A stretch of DNA of 64,000 nt from the NCBI RefSeq assembly GCF_004011695.2, contig NC_082410.1, positions 124,001 through 188,000 of the forward strand, in the 5' to 3' direction. The position numbers and the translations under genes were made by a program. A model generated the notes under the pieces. The model had not been told where the DNA came from. It was given only the letters and a program-made list of their open reading frames with translations, and did no database searches. The stretch comes from Ascochyta rabiei. Lineage: Eukaryota; Ascomycota; Dothideomycetes; Pleosporales; Didymellaceae. This document shows, one piece after another, positions 54,337 to 64,000 of this stretch. The first letter of the stretch is position 1. The number at the start of each line of letters is the position of its first letter.

Positions 54337-54823
54337 GTCTACAAGATCGTCCAGAGGGTCTAGACAAATGTGTAGCAACGTCCTCCCAGTGTATTTCTGA
54401 TTGCGGAAGTAAAGTTTCTTCAGTAGCAGAAATGCACGCAAGTCCTGCTCTAGATATGCGCGCAGTAACGACTGCGGTCTCTCGATTGTTTTGAAGTGAG
54501 GGTTCGAGACAGCTGCGAATCTAAGATACAAGATGAGTGCTGTAGGAACAAAATGCGCGCCGAGCTGTGAGGGAGGAAAGTTTCTGCGCTAACATTGAAA
54601 GCGGACTAGATCGAACACGAAGCTGTCAACGCGACACCTTCACAACCACCACTCGCCTCTTCCTCTTATCAACTTGAACTACTTTTGAAGCACACTAGAC
54701 GTGCATTGGCGTGGTGGATGCGCTTTACGTTCTCTTCGAATCTATTGCTGCTACATATGCACCGGAAATCGCGGTACAACAGGGCGGAGGAACTTCGTCA
54801 TCGCATTCGCGCTTCAGACGCGC

Positions 54824-55297
54824 TCATATCCACCGCGACTCATACAGTGCTTCCCTGATCCTTTCCAAAGCCAGCTCCGCCTCTCCCAGCTCGCGCCTCG
54901 CTTGCTCACCCTCCAGGTCCAACGACGCCAGGTGGTTCAACGTCGATTCGATATCACCCAGCATCTGGCGCCTTGCAGCGTTTGGCGCAGGGAACCACTC
55001 CGTTCGACACAAGGGACAGGTATGGCTCCACGGATTACCACCACGTATGTGATGTTCTAGACAGCGGCGACCGAAGATGTGCTTGCATCGACCGCGATTG
55101 TGGATTTGTACGGGATATTCATCTTCGTCTTCAGGCAGGTCTGGGTGCACGCAGTCCTGCGGTTGATCAGCGTAGGGGTGATGGCAGACGGGGCACTCGC
55201 TTTCCGCGCCCGCAACAGAGACTTGAGTGAGCTGCAAACCCACCGTGTTTTCAGCGAGGAAGTTGAAGATTTGGAACTCGGGGATACGATTGGGCAT
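54824..55297 (-). CDS. RING-type protein B (FGRRC group)
   Basis: Single exon, 157 residues, start MPNRIPEFQIFNFLAENTVG. The finger reads ECPVCHHPYADQPQ, an acidic insert (DLPEDEDEYPV), then GRCKHIFGRRCLEHHIRGG and CPLCRTEWFPAP. The fifth ligand position is again Gly. A helical C-terminus (GEQARRELGEAELALERIRE) follows, so dimer formation is possible. It is a paralogue of protein A across the RKM4 gene and in the opposite direction, which points to an inverted or dispersed local duplication. Confidence 0.78.
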   Translation of the reverse strand: MPNRIPEFQIFNFLAENTVGLQLTQVSVAGAESECPVCHHPYADQPQDCVHPDLPEDEDEYPVQIHNRGRCKHIFGRRCLEHHIRGGNPWSHTCPLCRTEWFPAPNAARRQMLGDIESTLNHLASLDLEGEQARRELGEAELALERIREALYESRWI

Positions 55298-55684
55298 TTT
55301 CGTTGAGGGTATGTAGGTTTCTCGTTAGCAAGTCGATATTGTGGAATACGCAAATACCTGGAAACACTTGACGAAGTGGAAATACAATTCAATATGTATT
55401 TCGGCGACATTCCTCATCTCGGTAGATGTTCGGTGATGGTTAGTAAGTCCACCATGGAAATGGTGACGGTCGTGTAACAACAGAACGTTCACACTGCGTC
55501 ACCAACGACAGCGAACTGGAGCTCGCATCATCTCACGCACACGTCGCACCAGCTAAGGTGCCACGCGAAGCCTCGTCGCTACAACCAGGATCCGTAACTG
55601 CCAGCTACCAAGCCATGTCCGTCATGATCCACGCACATCAACACCACCACACCCCCCACACATCCGAACCTCACCAACTACCAC

Positions 55685-56045
55685 ATGAATCTTCACCATG
55701 CCAATATGCAGAAAAGCGAACTCCCTACGCTCGCCACGTTCCTCGCAGGCAAGATAGACGACGACTCCGTTCTCCACCTGACCCACACCGGACACTGTAC
55801 TAACTGCTCAATATGCTCGCACCCCATGTGCGACTATAAGACCACATGTCGCTCCTTCCATGCCAACCACAAATGCTCTGAGATTGCATGCTGCGAGCCT
55901 GCTGTACGCATAAGGGATCGAGATTGTAGCCACGTTGTCGGGGCAAGATGTGTTGTGGACTATGTCAGGGGAGGGAGAGAAGGATATCCACTGCATTATA
56001 TCGAATGGTTCATACCGATTGATCGTGGTGTGCTCGGGATAGTGT

Positions 56046-56050
<5 letters not shown>
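55685..56050 (+). pseudogene. RING-type protein C, degraded finger
   Basis: An open frame of 121 residues from 55685 (or MQKSELPTLATF a few codons later). It aligns with proteins A and B: CSICSHPMC, then DRDCSHVVGARCVVDYVRGG and YPLHYIEWF. The last pair of zinc ligands, CPLCR in the relatives, is YPLHY here, so the finger cannot hold its second zinc in the normal way. The frame is open but the key residues are lost, so I list it as a probable pseudogene; a neofunctional protein is possible. The frame ends in a GA microsatellite. Confidence 0.6.

Positions 56051-56106
<56 letters not shown>
56049..56106. repeat. GA dinucleotide microsatellite
   Basis: An uninterrupted run of about 29 GA units. 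It starts at the stop codon of the degraded RING gene and is likely to vary in length among strains. Confidence 0.95.
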
Positions 56107-56107
<1 letters not shown>

Positions 56108-56361
56108 GGTCGTGGGGGGGTGGTGCAAGAGCCAGGATATAGTTGGCCAACACGAGTTGCGACTGCAACTCCGAAGCAGCGAATCAACCGTCTGCGCCGT
56201 GTCGAACAACACGGAAGAATCCAGATCCTCAGACGAGATCCTAGGAACCGAGCGGAAACTGCTTCGCCGTTTTTTTTTTAGACTTGTCTAGCCTACGCTG
56301 TGGATGGGCTGCTTCGTGTTGTCTTTTTACGTCGTTTGCATTTCACCTTCTTTCTCTAGTC

Positions 56362-56416
56362 TTTCTTTGTTTTCTTTGTTTTCTTTGTTTTCTTTGTTTT
56401 CTTTGTTTTCTTTGTT
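56362..56416. repeat. TTTTCTTTG tandem repeat
   Basis: About six units of TTTTCTTTG, a nine-base period. It sits downstream of the degraded RING gene; no coding frame crosses it. Confidence 0.9.
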
Positions 56417-56738
56417 ATTGACGCTAGATGTGCGATGGCTATCGTTGGTATGATGGCCAGTGTGAATCTGCCGTGGAACGAATACGGCATACTATTGTGA
56501 TTGATCAGGAGTTCATCATCAAGCTGTATGAGCTCGATAACCCCGAAAGTGCCGCTTAGGTGTCGTCGAACAGAGAGCTAGATCTTACAACTTGCGTTCG
56601 ATCTTTCGAATTCTGTATATCTCTTGTGTGCATACATCATCACCCGGCATCTTCAAAGACTGCAGCTGCAACCCAGCCCTACTGAAAGCGTCCGACCGCC
56701 ATCCATCTCTTCCTAGCAACCCCTTCCGTTTCATTTCT

Positions 56739-57648
56739 TCAAATAAGAACAGTGCCATTCTGTCCAGTGATCAATCCAGCTTCCCCGGGAATAACCGTTC
56801 CGTTCTCAATAGCCGCAGCGTGGCCCCTAGCAAGCATACCATAGACAGGCAGGTACTTGTCGAGGAAAGGAAGAACCTCACCAGCACCAGGAGTCGCGCG
56901 CCAATCGCGCATGAGATCACAGACGATGGAGAACAGGCTGACGAGCTGAACACCGGCCTTCTCCATGCGGGAGTTGGCCGTGTCGCGGATGAGCTGCGTA
57001 GTGGTGCCGGATCCTTCGATGTTGGCAAAGACTGAGTATCCCTCTGCGCGGAGAGATAGAGCGAGGAATGCGGTGCAGACGTCCGTGACGATGCCGGCGA
57101 CGATGATTTGCTGCTTGCCCGAAGCTTTCACGGCGGCGCGAAACTCAGAGTTGTCCCAAGCGCTGTTGATGGTTAGTTGCTGATTCAGCGAGGACAAGAT
57201 TGCCCGTACTTGACCTCGCCCTGACGGCGGATGAGAGGAGCATCTGGATACATCTCGAGCATCTCCTTGGGAAGAGGGCCGTTGGGACCGGTATCGGCAG
57301 ATGTGGTCATGATGACGGGCAAGTCAAAGAGCTTGCCGAGCTCAGCGTGAGCCATGATGTTCTCTTTGTAAAGGGTGGGGTCCCAGTCACGAGCAAGCTG
57401 GTAGAGTCCGACTTGGAGATCAAGAATGAGTAAAAGCTGAGACGTTGGTCAGTGTCCCTCCAAAAGGATCTGGGTCTGGGGGAAGTCAAGACGAACCGAG
57501 TTGTTCTTGTCGATGCGCTCCCACGGTACAGCTGACAAGTGTTAGACCTGTTTCCCTGTGAAGTTTGACGATGATGAAACGTACCCTCACCGCGGACGGC
57601 GCTGAAGAGGCTGGAAGCCAAGAGTGCAAGGCTAGTTCCGAACTTCAT
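56739..57648 (-). CDS. isochorismatase-like (YcaC-type) cysteine hydrolase, secreted
   Basis: Four exons. Exon 1 starts MKFGTSLALLASSLFSAVRG, a good signal peptide. Then come AVPWERIDKNN, LLILDLQVGLYQLARDWDP with the catalytic Asp, and MTTSADTGPNGPLPKEML. An intron (GTACGG...CAACAG) leads to VNAWDNSEFRAAVKASGKQQ and AGIVTDVCTAFLALSLRA with the catalytic Cys. The end (VCDLMRDWRATPG, LPVYGMLARGHA) is that of YcaC-type members. The fold hydrolyses amide or ester bonds; substrate unknown. A signal peptide is unusual for YcaC relatives, which are mostly intracellular, and may indicate secretion. About 1.1 kb upstream (57649-58768) separates it from the next gene. Confidence 0.88.
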
Positions 57649-58768
57649 CTTGAGGGTAATTAAGCAAGCAGCTGAATCCAGGGAAGCTTCTCTGTCGAAG
57701 TGGTGCGAGGACGGCGTGATGGAGTTCTGGCAGCCGCACAACGCTCTCTTTATACATCCTCAGCTGCTCGCCTTACGGATTCAACTCATATCTGCGACCT
57801 TCCAGAGTCCAGCCAAGCTGCAAAACTGACCTCAGATCGGCGAAGCTCAGCGTATTCGTCTACAGTGGGCTTGTTCGTGCGATGCTGCTGCCGTCCGATT
57901 GGGTCGACACGCCTGGAGATTGCATCGTGGGTCCCGCAGCCTGCAAGAAGCGGTTTCCATGATGATTTGGAAGACCTGACCGAACCTGACCAACCTGTCG
58001 AAGGCCGGAGGCCCAGCATACTTGTCTACGATTGGCGGACTCTTGCGTATGAACGTCGTGCAATGGTCGGTTAACAGACCCGTCGCAGTCTCACCGTTTT
58101 CGGACCGGCACAGAACGGCTATGCTATTGGTTCTGAAGCGAGCAGAAGCAGGGCTTGAATACGACTCCCTGCACCTAACGCAGCATTTAATAAGCCATGA
58201 CTGTACACAGACTCGCTCTGGTCTCCAGGATGGCCAGACAAGATCTGTCTAGCGCATGCCCCAGCTCTTGGCATGCATGTAAGCAGACCTGTGTTGTTCA
58301 TCAGCATCTAACCATCGTGCCTAGTCGCAATCAAGGAAGCATCGCATGTTAGCGAATGCAGCTCGTTTCTGTTGAACTCGGCGCAATGTTCTTGAATCAG
58401 CTTGGTCAGGGCTGATGAATGCTTTCCCAGCGCGTGGAGTTCCGACGTACCCTCATTCCGCGCTTGCCTAGATCTGGTCTTTGATAGCAGCAGGATGAAC
58501 AAGCTTCGTAGAGATAAGAAGAGCTAGCTACAGGATCGCCGAGACCTGATGCGAGATTCAACTGATTGACTCGATACATTGGTAATGTTGACAGAGGGGA
58601 AGAGGAGTGGGGAGCCCCTGCTAGCTTAGGATCAGTCATCACAGCCAAGGATTACGTCAAACATCAAAGACGGTAGGTTGTACTTTTAGGTGATTACATT
58701 AATTGTGATGCATTTGCAGCATGTACCAATACATCGACTTCCTCCCATCTACTGCACTGCGCGCTCGC
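57649..58768. other. intergenic region, no supported gene
   Basis: Promoter of the isochorismatase-like gene and 3' flank of the alpha/beta hydrolase. Open frames lack motifs. Confidence 0.4.
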
Positions 58769-60150
58769 TTATGCGGCGAGACCGTTGCCGGCCAAGAAGT
58801 CCTGGATAAGCTGGTATCCGGCAGTGGCGTTGTAGTGGAAGTTGAGACCATGACCGGTGTTGGGCTGGATGTAGGCCTCGAACGCAGACGCAGCAGGGAA
58901 AGTAGCCTTGACACCAGCGGGGATGTTGGCGGCGGCGATATTCTGGGCCCTGCCGTAGCAGTTACCACCGCAGAATGGAATGTCGTGCTCGCCAGTGACG
59001 ACCAGAACCGGTCCAGTGAATGAGGACATCATGGGGGCGCTTCCAATGGTCAAGAGCTCACCGGTAGTGACGGGCTGCTTGGTCTTCTCACCCTCCACTG
59101 CAAGGCCAACATCGAACATGTCGGGGAAGAGGAAGGCGTACTGAAGGGCGGTAAGATCCGAAGAAGCGAGGTATCCAGAGGGGTAGTTGTACTGGTATAC
59201 GGAACTGTTGTAGCCGTTGATCAGGTCATTGACCTCGGTAGAAGCAATGTAGTTCCAAACTTCATCGGTGTCCACGTTGGCGCCGACCTTGTTGAGGATG
59301 GCAGTCAGGCCAGGGACAATGTCGCCCTGGATCCCGTACTGCTGGGCAAGAGCCTGGACACCTGTAGCAGAAACGTTGCCGAAACGGAATGGCTGGTTTA
59401 GACGGGCGCTGTGGAGATTCCAGCCAGCAACAATGTAGGGAAGGAACTCGCCGGCAGTCGAGTAACCGGTGAGGACGACACCGTCAGTGTTGTTGGGGTA
59501 CAGAGCAGAGAACCAGTAGGACTGAATTGAACCGAAGGAGTGGCCGACATGGATAACCTTGTCGTACGAGCAGCTGATCTCGGAGATAGAGCCAGCACGA
59601 AGCTTCTTGGTAACTTCGTTGAGAGCTTCGACCTCAGCCTGGGCCTGAACCTCGTTGAAAGGGTCACCGTGGGTGGAGTTGCCAATGCCGAAACGGTCGA
59701 TAGCGAGGGTGCTGTAACCAGAAGCAGTGGCTACATTGACGTAGCTGTAGTTGCTGTTGTCGTAGGTCAGGTCCCAGTAACTAGATAGTGTCAATTGAAA
59801 AGAACATTGAATGATGGAAACTGAACATACGTCTTGTCGAATCCGATTCCGTGGGAGAGAAGCTGGATAGTGCCGTTGCTACCGCCGTCGGGTGTGCAGT
59901 ACTGAGCCGAGATGGAGATGCTCTTCTGGAGCGTCTGGTAGCCAGTGAGGAGCTCGGCGGTGTAATTGCGCTGGAACTCGGTGAAGCGAATGGCGAATGC
60001 GCCGGCATCGAGATTGCTCTCCACGGGTACCTCCTTGAAGAGACCCTGTCTGGAGGAGATGTCGACGGGAATGCTGAGAGTCTGACACTGCTTTGCGGCT
60101 GCGTAGCCTGCAAAGAGCGAAGCAGCGAACGTCTTCATGGTAGGTGCCAT
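58769..60150 (-). CDS. secreted alpha/beta hydrolase
   Basis: Two exons: 60150 (or ATG 60138) to about 59833, and about 59780 to 58769. The start MAPTMKTFAASLFAGYAAAK is a signal peptide. An N-terminal cap of about 100 residues ends in LLSHGIGFDKT, the oxyanion-side HG motif. After the intron YWDLTYDNSNYSYVN continues, then AIDRFGIGNS, the nucleophile elbow HVGHSFGSIQS, the acid Asp in VVTGEHDIPFCGG and the His in NTGHGLNFHY. The Ser-Asp-His triad is therefore complete. Many Asn-X-Thr/Ser sites fit secretion. It should hydrolyse an ester or amide; substrate unknown. Family length is normal. Confidence 0.88.
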
Positions 60151-61901
60151 TGTGTACGCCGGGGCTAAGGAATCAGGCGCAGAGGAGAGGAGTGGACAGA
60201 ACGGGCCTTTAACAGTACGGCTGATCGAGCGTGCTGGCGTCAGTGGTGTGTCATTGTATATGACCGTCAGGTAGTCAGGTAATGGGGGTAAAGTCAGCTG
60301 CAGCTAAATGTAATACAACCCAGCTTGAGCCCGAAGGCGACTAGTACGCACGGCCAAGGCGCATTCACCACGAGTCCGTTGCTTCTGGGGTTGGTGGAAG
60401 CGCTCCATTTGGAATGGGATCCAACTGGGGTCGCTGCGGCTCGGCGCGTAACATCGTGCTGCTGGTACTTTGCAGCAGTCACGTCGTGTGAACGGATGTG
60501 TGTGCAACCAATCGAGCATGTGCCGAGCAGTGCCGAAGGTTGTCTGCTGCAGCTAATCCCCACTCCAAGTCAGCATCATGAACTCGATTGTTGATCCCAG
60601 AGACAGCTGTTCTGTCAGATTGCTTACACTCGCTCTCCCCAGCGTGGCAAACGGGTCTGGTCAGCTAGAGCCATGGCATCATAGTTCAGGCCCTGGCGCT
60701 TTAGTGGCGCAGCTAAGTTCAATGCTTGTGAGGTTGGTGCACTTGAGCATTGTACCGGTACAAATAGTGACCTGGCTACTTCCAGAAACATTGCAATGTT
60801 GTGATTTGGCGTACAGCTTGTCAAGACGCACATTTGCAGAAGGACGAAAGGTACCTGGTCAAGTCTTGGCTGTGTTCCTTGTCACGGCATTCGGGCCCGT
60901 TGACGTTGCGTCATGCCGGTCTTACTCTTCATTGGCGCCTTGTCTTGCCTTGCAGATGCAATTATCGTGATGTTGCCGTGGAGGAGCATCGAGAGTGGAG
61001 TGTTGTTGCTGTTGCTGCAGGGCGCACAGCTTGCTGCGTGATGAGCGAGTGTGCCCTGTTGGAGACAACGCTGCGCTGCTACTGGGTACGGCAGCTGTCG
61101 GCCGGTCTTGGATACCGGCAAAGATAGCAGTACAGAACAGCGCACAGGCTTTCAAAATAAAGAGGCCCTCTCAATAGATCTTTGTTGTCGCTGGGCTGAA
61201 CCATGGGATGGATGACGATCGCTGCCCGCCCGCCATTTGGAATCGTCGAGGCTTCCGGAAGTGCTGTTGCCGTGAAGTTTGAACGTCATGATCCATCAAG
61301 TCGAGAGAGCATCAGTCCATCTTCCGCACAGATGCGCAATGGGACCGCAATGATTTTCACAGGGAAGCTGTCGAACCGGCAAGGGTGAAAGAACGAGGTG
61401 GAGGCGAGCGAGCGATCTAAGGAGGGTTTGTTACATCCCAATGATTGGTCTACAAACCCTGCTGCGACACCTTCGCCGGGCAACGCCCCAACGGTCAATC
61501 AAGCCTGCGTGCAGCTTGTGGCGCATTGCAACCTGTAGCTTTACGCTTATAATCCACGAGCAACCTACACCCGCACGCGTTCGGTCAAACTTTGTGAATT
61601 GCACTTGCGTCTCCCTTTTCGTTGAATGGACCCAGGACCCAAGGACCCTCAGTCGGCCAGGACGCATGTTCTCGCCCTCACACGTGTCACAAGGGTCGCA
61701 CAAACAAGCGTACGATCTCGCGTATCAACCACACGCGTGGCTGTCTCTGCTGTGTACGACTCAGAAACAGATACACGGGATGGTTGCAAACCTGATCCAT
61801 CGATCGCGGTTGTCTACGAGCATCTCCAGTGTGTTTGTTCGAAGATGATGAACAGCCCAACCGTGCTGAATGACGGTAAAGGTTGGCTTCATTAGACGCA
61901 T
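60151..61901. other. intergenic region, no supported gene
   Basis: Several short open frames on both strands without motifs. The left part is the promoter of the alpha/beta hydrolase; no repeat of note. Confidence 0.4.
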
Positions 61902-63428
61902 CTAACCCGACTTCTTCTTCAGCATGTAATCACCGCCTCTGGTTGCCTTGTAGATCCCGTAGAACCCGCTCAGCAACGCATTACTCTTGGCAATCCTCTT
62001 CAACAGTCCCTTAGCACCAGTACCAAAATCCTCCTTTTTTCTACCCCGATCTCGAACCTTCTCCCAGATGGATGGCAGTCCTGTCGCTCCGAACCTTTTC
62101 CTTAATGCTTCGTATTCCTCTTTGTCGTACAGCTGCCACCACTCATCTTCAGTGTAGAAGACCCTCGAGTACAGCCACTTCAGCCCACCAAGCTCGCTGG
62201 TCTTTTTCTCTAGTTCGCGGTTTGCGCGCACGTACTCGGATTTAGACGATGGATATGGACCCCAGACGCCGATGTTGATGTAATCGCCGTCATATACCCT
62301 ACCGCTCTGCTCTTCCCCGCGCACGGACCCTTGGAACTGCCTTGGATGGCCCATGGAGACTCGACCATCCTTTCGGAGCGGACAGAGCCACAGCGGATAG
62401 ATGCCGAATTCGTGATCCACGTAGTCGACAAACGCCTCTGCGTTGCCAGCTGGGAAGGCAATGTCCTGGATGATGTACCGGTCTGTGTATCCTGATGCAT
62501 GCAGCGCGTGATACATGATCCTTGTGTGCATGAAGTAGTCCAGAAGCACGCGGAAGACGTACCAGAAGGGGACGAAGAAGTGGCGGTATGCATACATGCC
62601 CATCCAAAACGCACCGCGGTCGTATCGAAAGAGGTACTCTTCAACTGGTACGAGTTCAGTGGTGGGTTCGCTGGAGGAGACGAGGTTGCGGGCGTGGATC
62701 CAGAACCATTCATCCCAGAAGCGCGAGAAGCGGCGGACCGGTATACGTGGAGACGAGGGCTCAAAGACCAAACGTCCTGAAACCACCACCCCGCTTGTTT
62801 TCCCGAAAAGCACACCATCGACATAGTCATTGCCGTCCTTTTTCGTCTCCCGCTGAAGCACACTCATCGCCTCACCAGCGCTTCTTGTAGGGTGATAGGT
62901 AACCTCAACCCAGCTCTTCAACGGCACAAGACGGATCTCAAGCAGCGTCAGCACTCCCAAGGTCCCGAAGCTTCCTCTCAGCCCCTCGAAGAGATCGGCA
63001 TTCTCGGTCGCGGAGCAAGACACGAGTGAGCCGTCAGCAAGCACGACGTCTGCCCGCACAACCGTCCGATCAAAGAACCCGTACTTGAAACTGCTACTCT
63101 CGCCTGCAGTCCCCACGAAGCCTCCGCCAACGGTGATGCCGGGGAATTCCATCACGACTGGCGGCAAGAATCCCTTTGTCGTGGTCGCTGCAACTAGTGC
63201 GTCCATGGGCACATTCGGTTCGACTAGGGCCGTCTGAGTGGAAGCATTGATGGAGAGGATGTTGTTGAAGGACGAGATGTCGATGATGGCAGACGGATCG
63301 AAAGAGGCATGTCGTGTGGAGTTTGTGCTGCCGTGGTAGATCCGGAAGGGGGTGTGCGTGGTGTGGAAGTGAGTGATGCGGGAGCGAACCGTTGAGACAC
63401 GGCGGTCATGGTCAGCTTGCTTGACCAT
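61902..63428 (-). CDS. FAD-linked oxidoreductase, DHCR24/Delta24-sterol-reductase-like
   Basis: Single exon, 508 residues, start MVKQADHDRRVSTVRSRITH. A PCMH-type FAD-binding domain is seen in TALVEPNVPMDALVAATTTK, EFPGITVGGGFVGTAGESSS, SFKYGFFDRTV and LRGSFGTLGVLTLLEIRL. The C-terminal half has RYDRGAFWMGMYAYRHFFVP, YIIQDIAFPAGNAEAFVDYV and FYTEDEWWQLYDKEEYEALR, as in the DHCR24/DIMINUTO branch. Those enzymes reduce the C24 double bond of sterols in plants and animals. Fungi make ergosterol by another route, so the fungal homologues probably use a different substrate; I infer this from pathway knowledge. Last gene of the window; 63429 to the end shows no supported gene. Confidence 0.85.
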   Translation of the reverse strand: MVKQADHDRRVSTVRSRITHFHTTHTPFRIYHGSTNSTRHASFDPSAIIDISSFNNILSINASTQTALVEPNVPMDALVAATTTKGFLPPVVMEFPGITVGGGFVGTAGESSSFKYGFFDRTVVRADVVLADGSLVSCSATENADLFEGLRGSFGTLGVLTLLEIRLVPLKSWVEVTYHPTRSAGEAMSVLQRETKKDGNDYVDGVLFGKTSGVVVSGRLVFEPSSPRIPVRRFSRFWDEWFWIHARNLVSSSEPTTELVPVEEYLFRYDRGAFWMGMYAYRHFFVPFWYVFRVLLDYFMHTRIMYHALHASGYTDRYIIQDIAFPAGNAEAFVDYVDHEFGIYPLWLCPLRKDGRVSMGHPRQFQGSVRGEEQSGRVYDGDYINIGVWGPYPSSKSEYVRANRELEKKTSELGGLKWLYSRVFYTEDEWWQLYDKEEYEALRKRFGATGLPSIWEKVRDRGRKKEDFGTGAKGLLKRIAKSNALLSGFYGIYKATRGGDYMLKKKSG

Positions 63429-64000
63429 TGTGCTGCCTATCTTAGATGTGAAGGGCGCCGATACCGATTCTAGCTGAGGCCAACAAAGACAGATGTTGCT
63501 GTTCTGTTTTCGAGTGGCTTGTTAATTGCCGTTGTTTGCGCTAGTGGTCTAGCCTGTCTCGCAGTGCACGCAAAGGAGTAAAGGTACGCGTGATTGCTGC
63601 AGCGACTGTATCCCCCTAGCTCAGGTTGTATCCTGCTGCAAGTCTGGCTTGATTCCTCGCGTGGCTTACGCTCTCGGTGGCCGGCAACGCAGTTTGAGGC
63701 TGTTGAGTCTTGTCAGCACACGTCACCGTTCTTAGCGGGGTTTCCGTTCCGGGTCTTCCGAACAGCTCAAACGAAGCGCGTCGAGAACGCGTTGTGATGA
63801 GGTTTGCAAGATCCCCGCTGGTTCTCTTGGATTATGATATGAGTGTGATTGAAATCCCAGTTGATGTGCGACACGAGATGGCGAGGCGTCTTGGACGCGT
63901 TTGGACAGTACTTAGACGCTGGAATACGCTTCAATACGCAGCCGAACTTGCCAGCCAGACGGAAAGGAAGGGTCGATAGCTTGGAGTGGGGAGTAGGCTC
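63429..64000. other. upstream region at window end
   Basis: Promoter of the DHCR24-like gene. A plus-strand frame at 63710-63979 is short and motif-free. Confidence 0.35.

Noticed and set aside
56049..56212. Ser/Leu repeat protein read from the GA microsatellite (minus strand)
   Set aside because: Any frame through a GA array is open and yields Ser-Leu repeats; no start context or conservation cue.

Overview
The window looks like a chromosome segment of a filamentous ascomycete (Pezizomycotina, most likely Dothideomycetes). Genes carry short introns of about 45-60 bases with GT..AG ends and a CTGAC/CTAAC branch site. The recognisable proteins are typical of plant-associated moulds: AA9 LPMO, a PTH11/rhodopsin-type receptor, a HET domain, JIP5 and RKM4. 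Repeats carry C-to-T and G-to-A changes of the kind left by repeat-induced point mutation (RIP). No rRNA, tRNA or CRISPR was found.

Layout. 1-4345: 3' part of a Ty3/Gypsy chromovirus (integrase, chromodomain, polypurine tract, 3' LTR start) with an intron-containing gene on the opposite strand between the chromodomain and the LTR. 4.8-5.5 kb: dead gene for a secreted protein. 7.8-14.8 kb: ordinary genes (AA9 LPMO, sugar transporter, SBF/RCH1-like carrier, 5-formyl-THF cyclo-ligase-like protein, small secreted protein). 15.7-16.6 kb: HET pseudogene. 17.8-21.1 kb: secreted astacin-type protease and secreted Sde182-type hydrolase. 21.3-23.3 kb: compact repeat zone with a mariner-type MITE with perfect 35-bp ends, a 627-bp LTR mini-element (TRIM) with a Tf1-like self-priming arrangement, and RIP-like tandem copies of the 3' end of the neighbouring phosphatase gene. 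23.2-26.5 kb: GC-rich island with the phosphatase and JIP5 genes, divergently transcribed and rich in simple repeats. 26.5-33 kb: AT-rich, decayed zone with an SRPK-like kinase pseudogene and a complete but mutated Fot1/pogo element. 33.8-64 kb: mostly ordinary gene space with a hypothetical protein, PTH11-like receptor, TMEM70/Mrx15-like mitochondrial protein, glutaminyl cyclase, 785-residue orphan, Mn/Fe superoxide dismutase, four RING-type genes (one degraded), FAD monooxygenase, RKM4 SET methyltransferase, isochorismatase-like hydrolase, alpha/beta hydrolase and a DHCR24-like FAD oxidoreductase.

How the parts relate. There is no operon and no clear biosynthetic cluster. Several products are secreted (LPMO, astacin, Sde182-like, phosphatase, glutaminyl cyclase, isochorismatase-like, alpha/beta hydrolase), which suits a saprotroph or plant associate. 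The most unusual parts are the retroelement enclosing an antisense spliced gene, the self-priming TRIM, the mutated tandem copies of a live gene's 3' end, and a superoxide dismutase with two in-frame starts, one of which adds a secretion-like leader. All calls come from reading the sequence; no database search was run.
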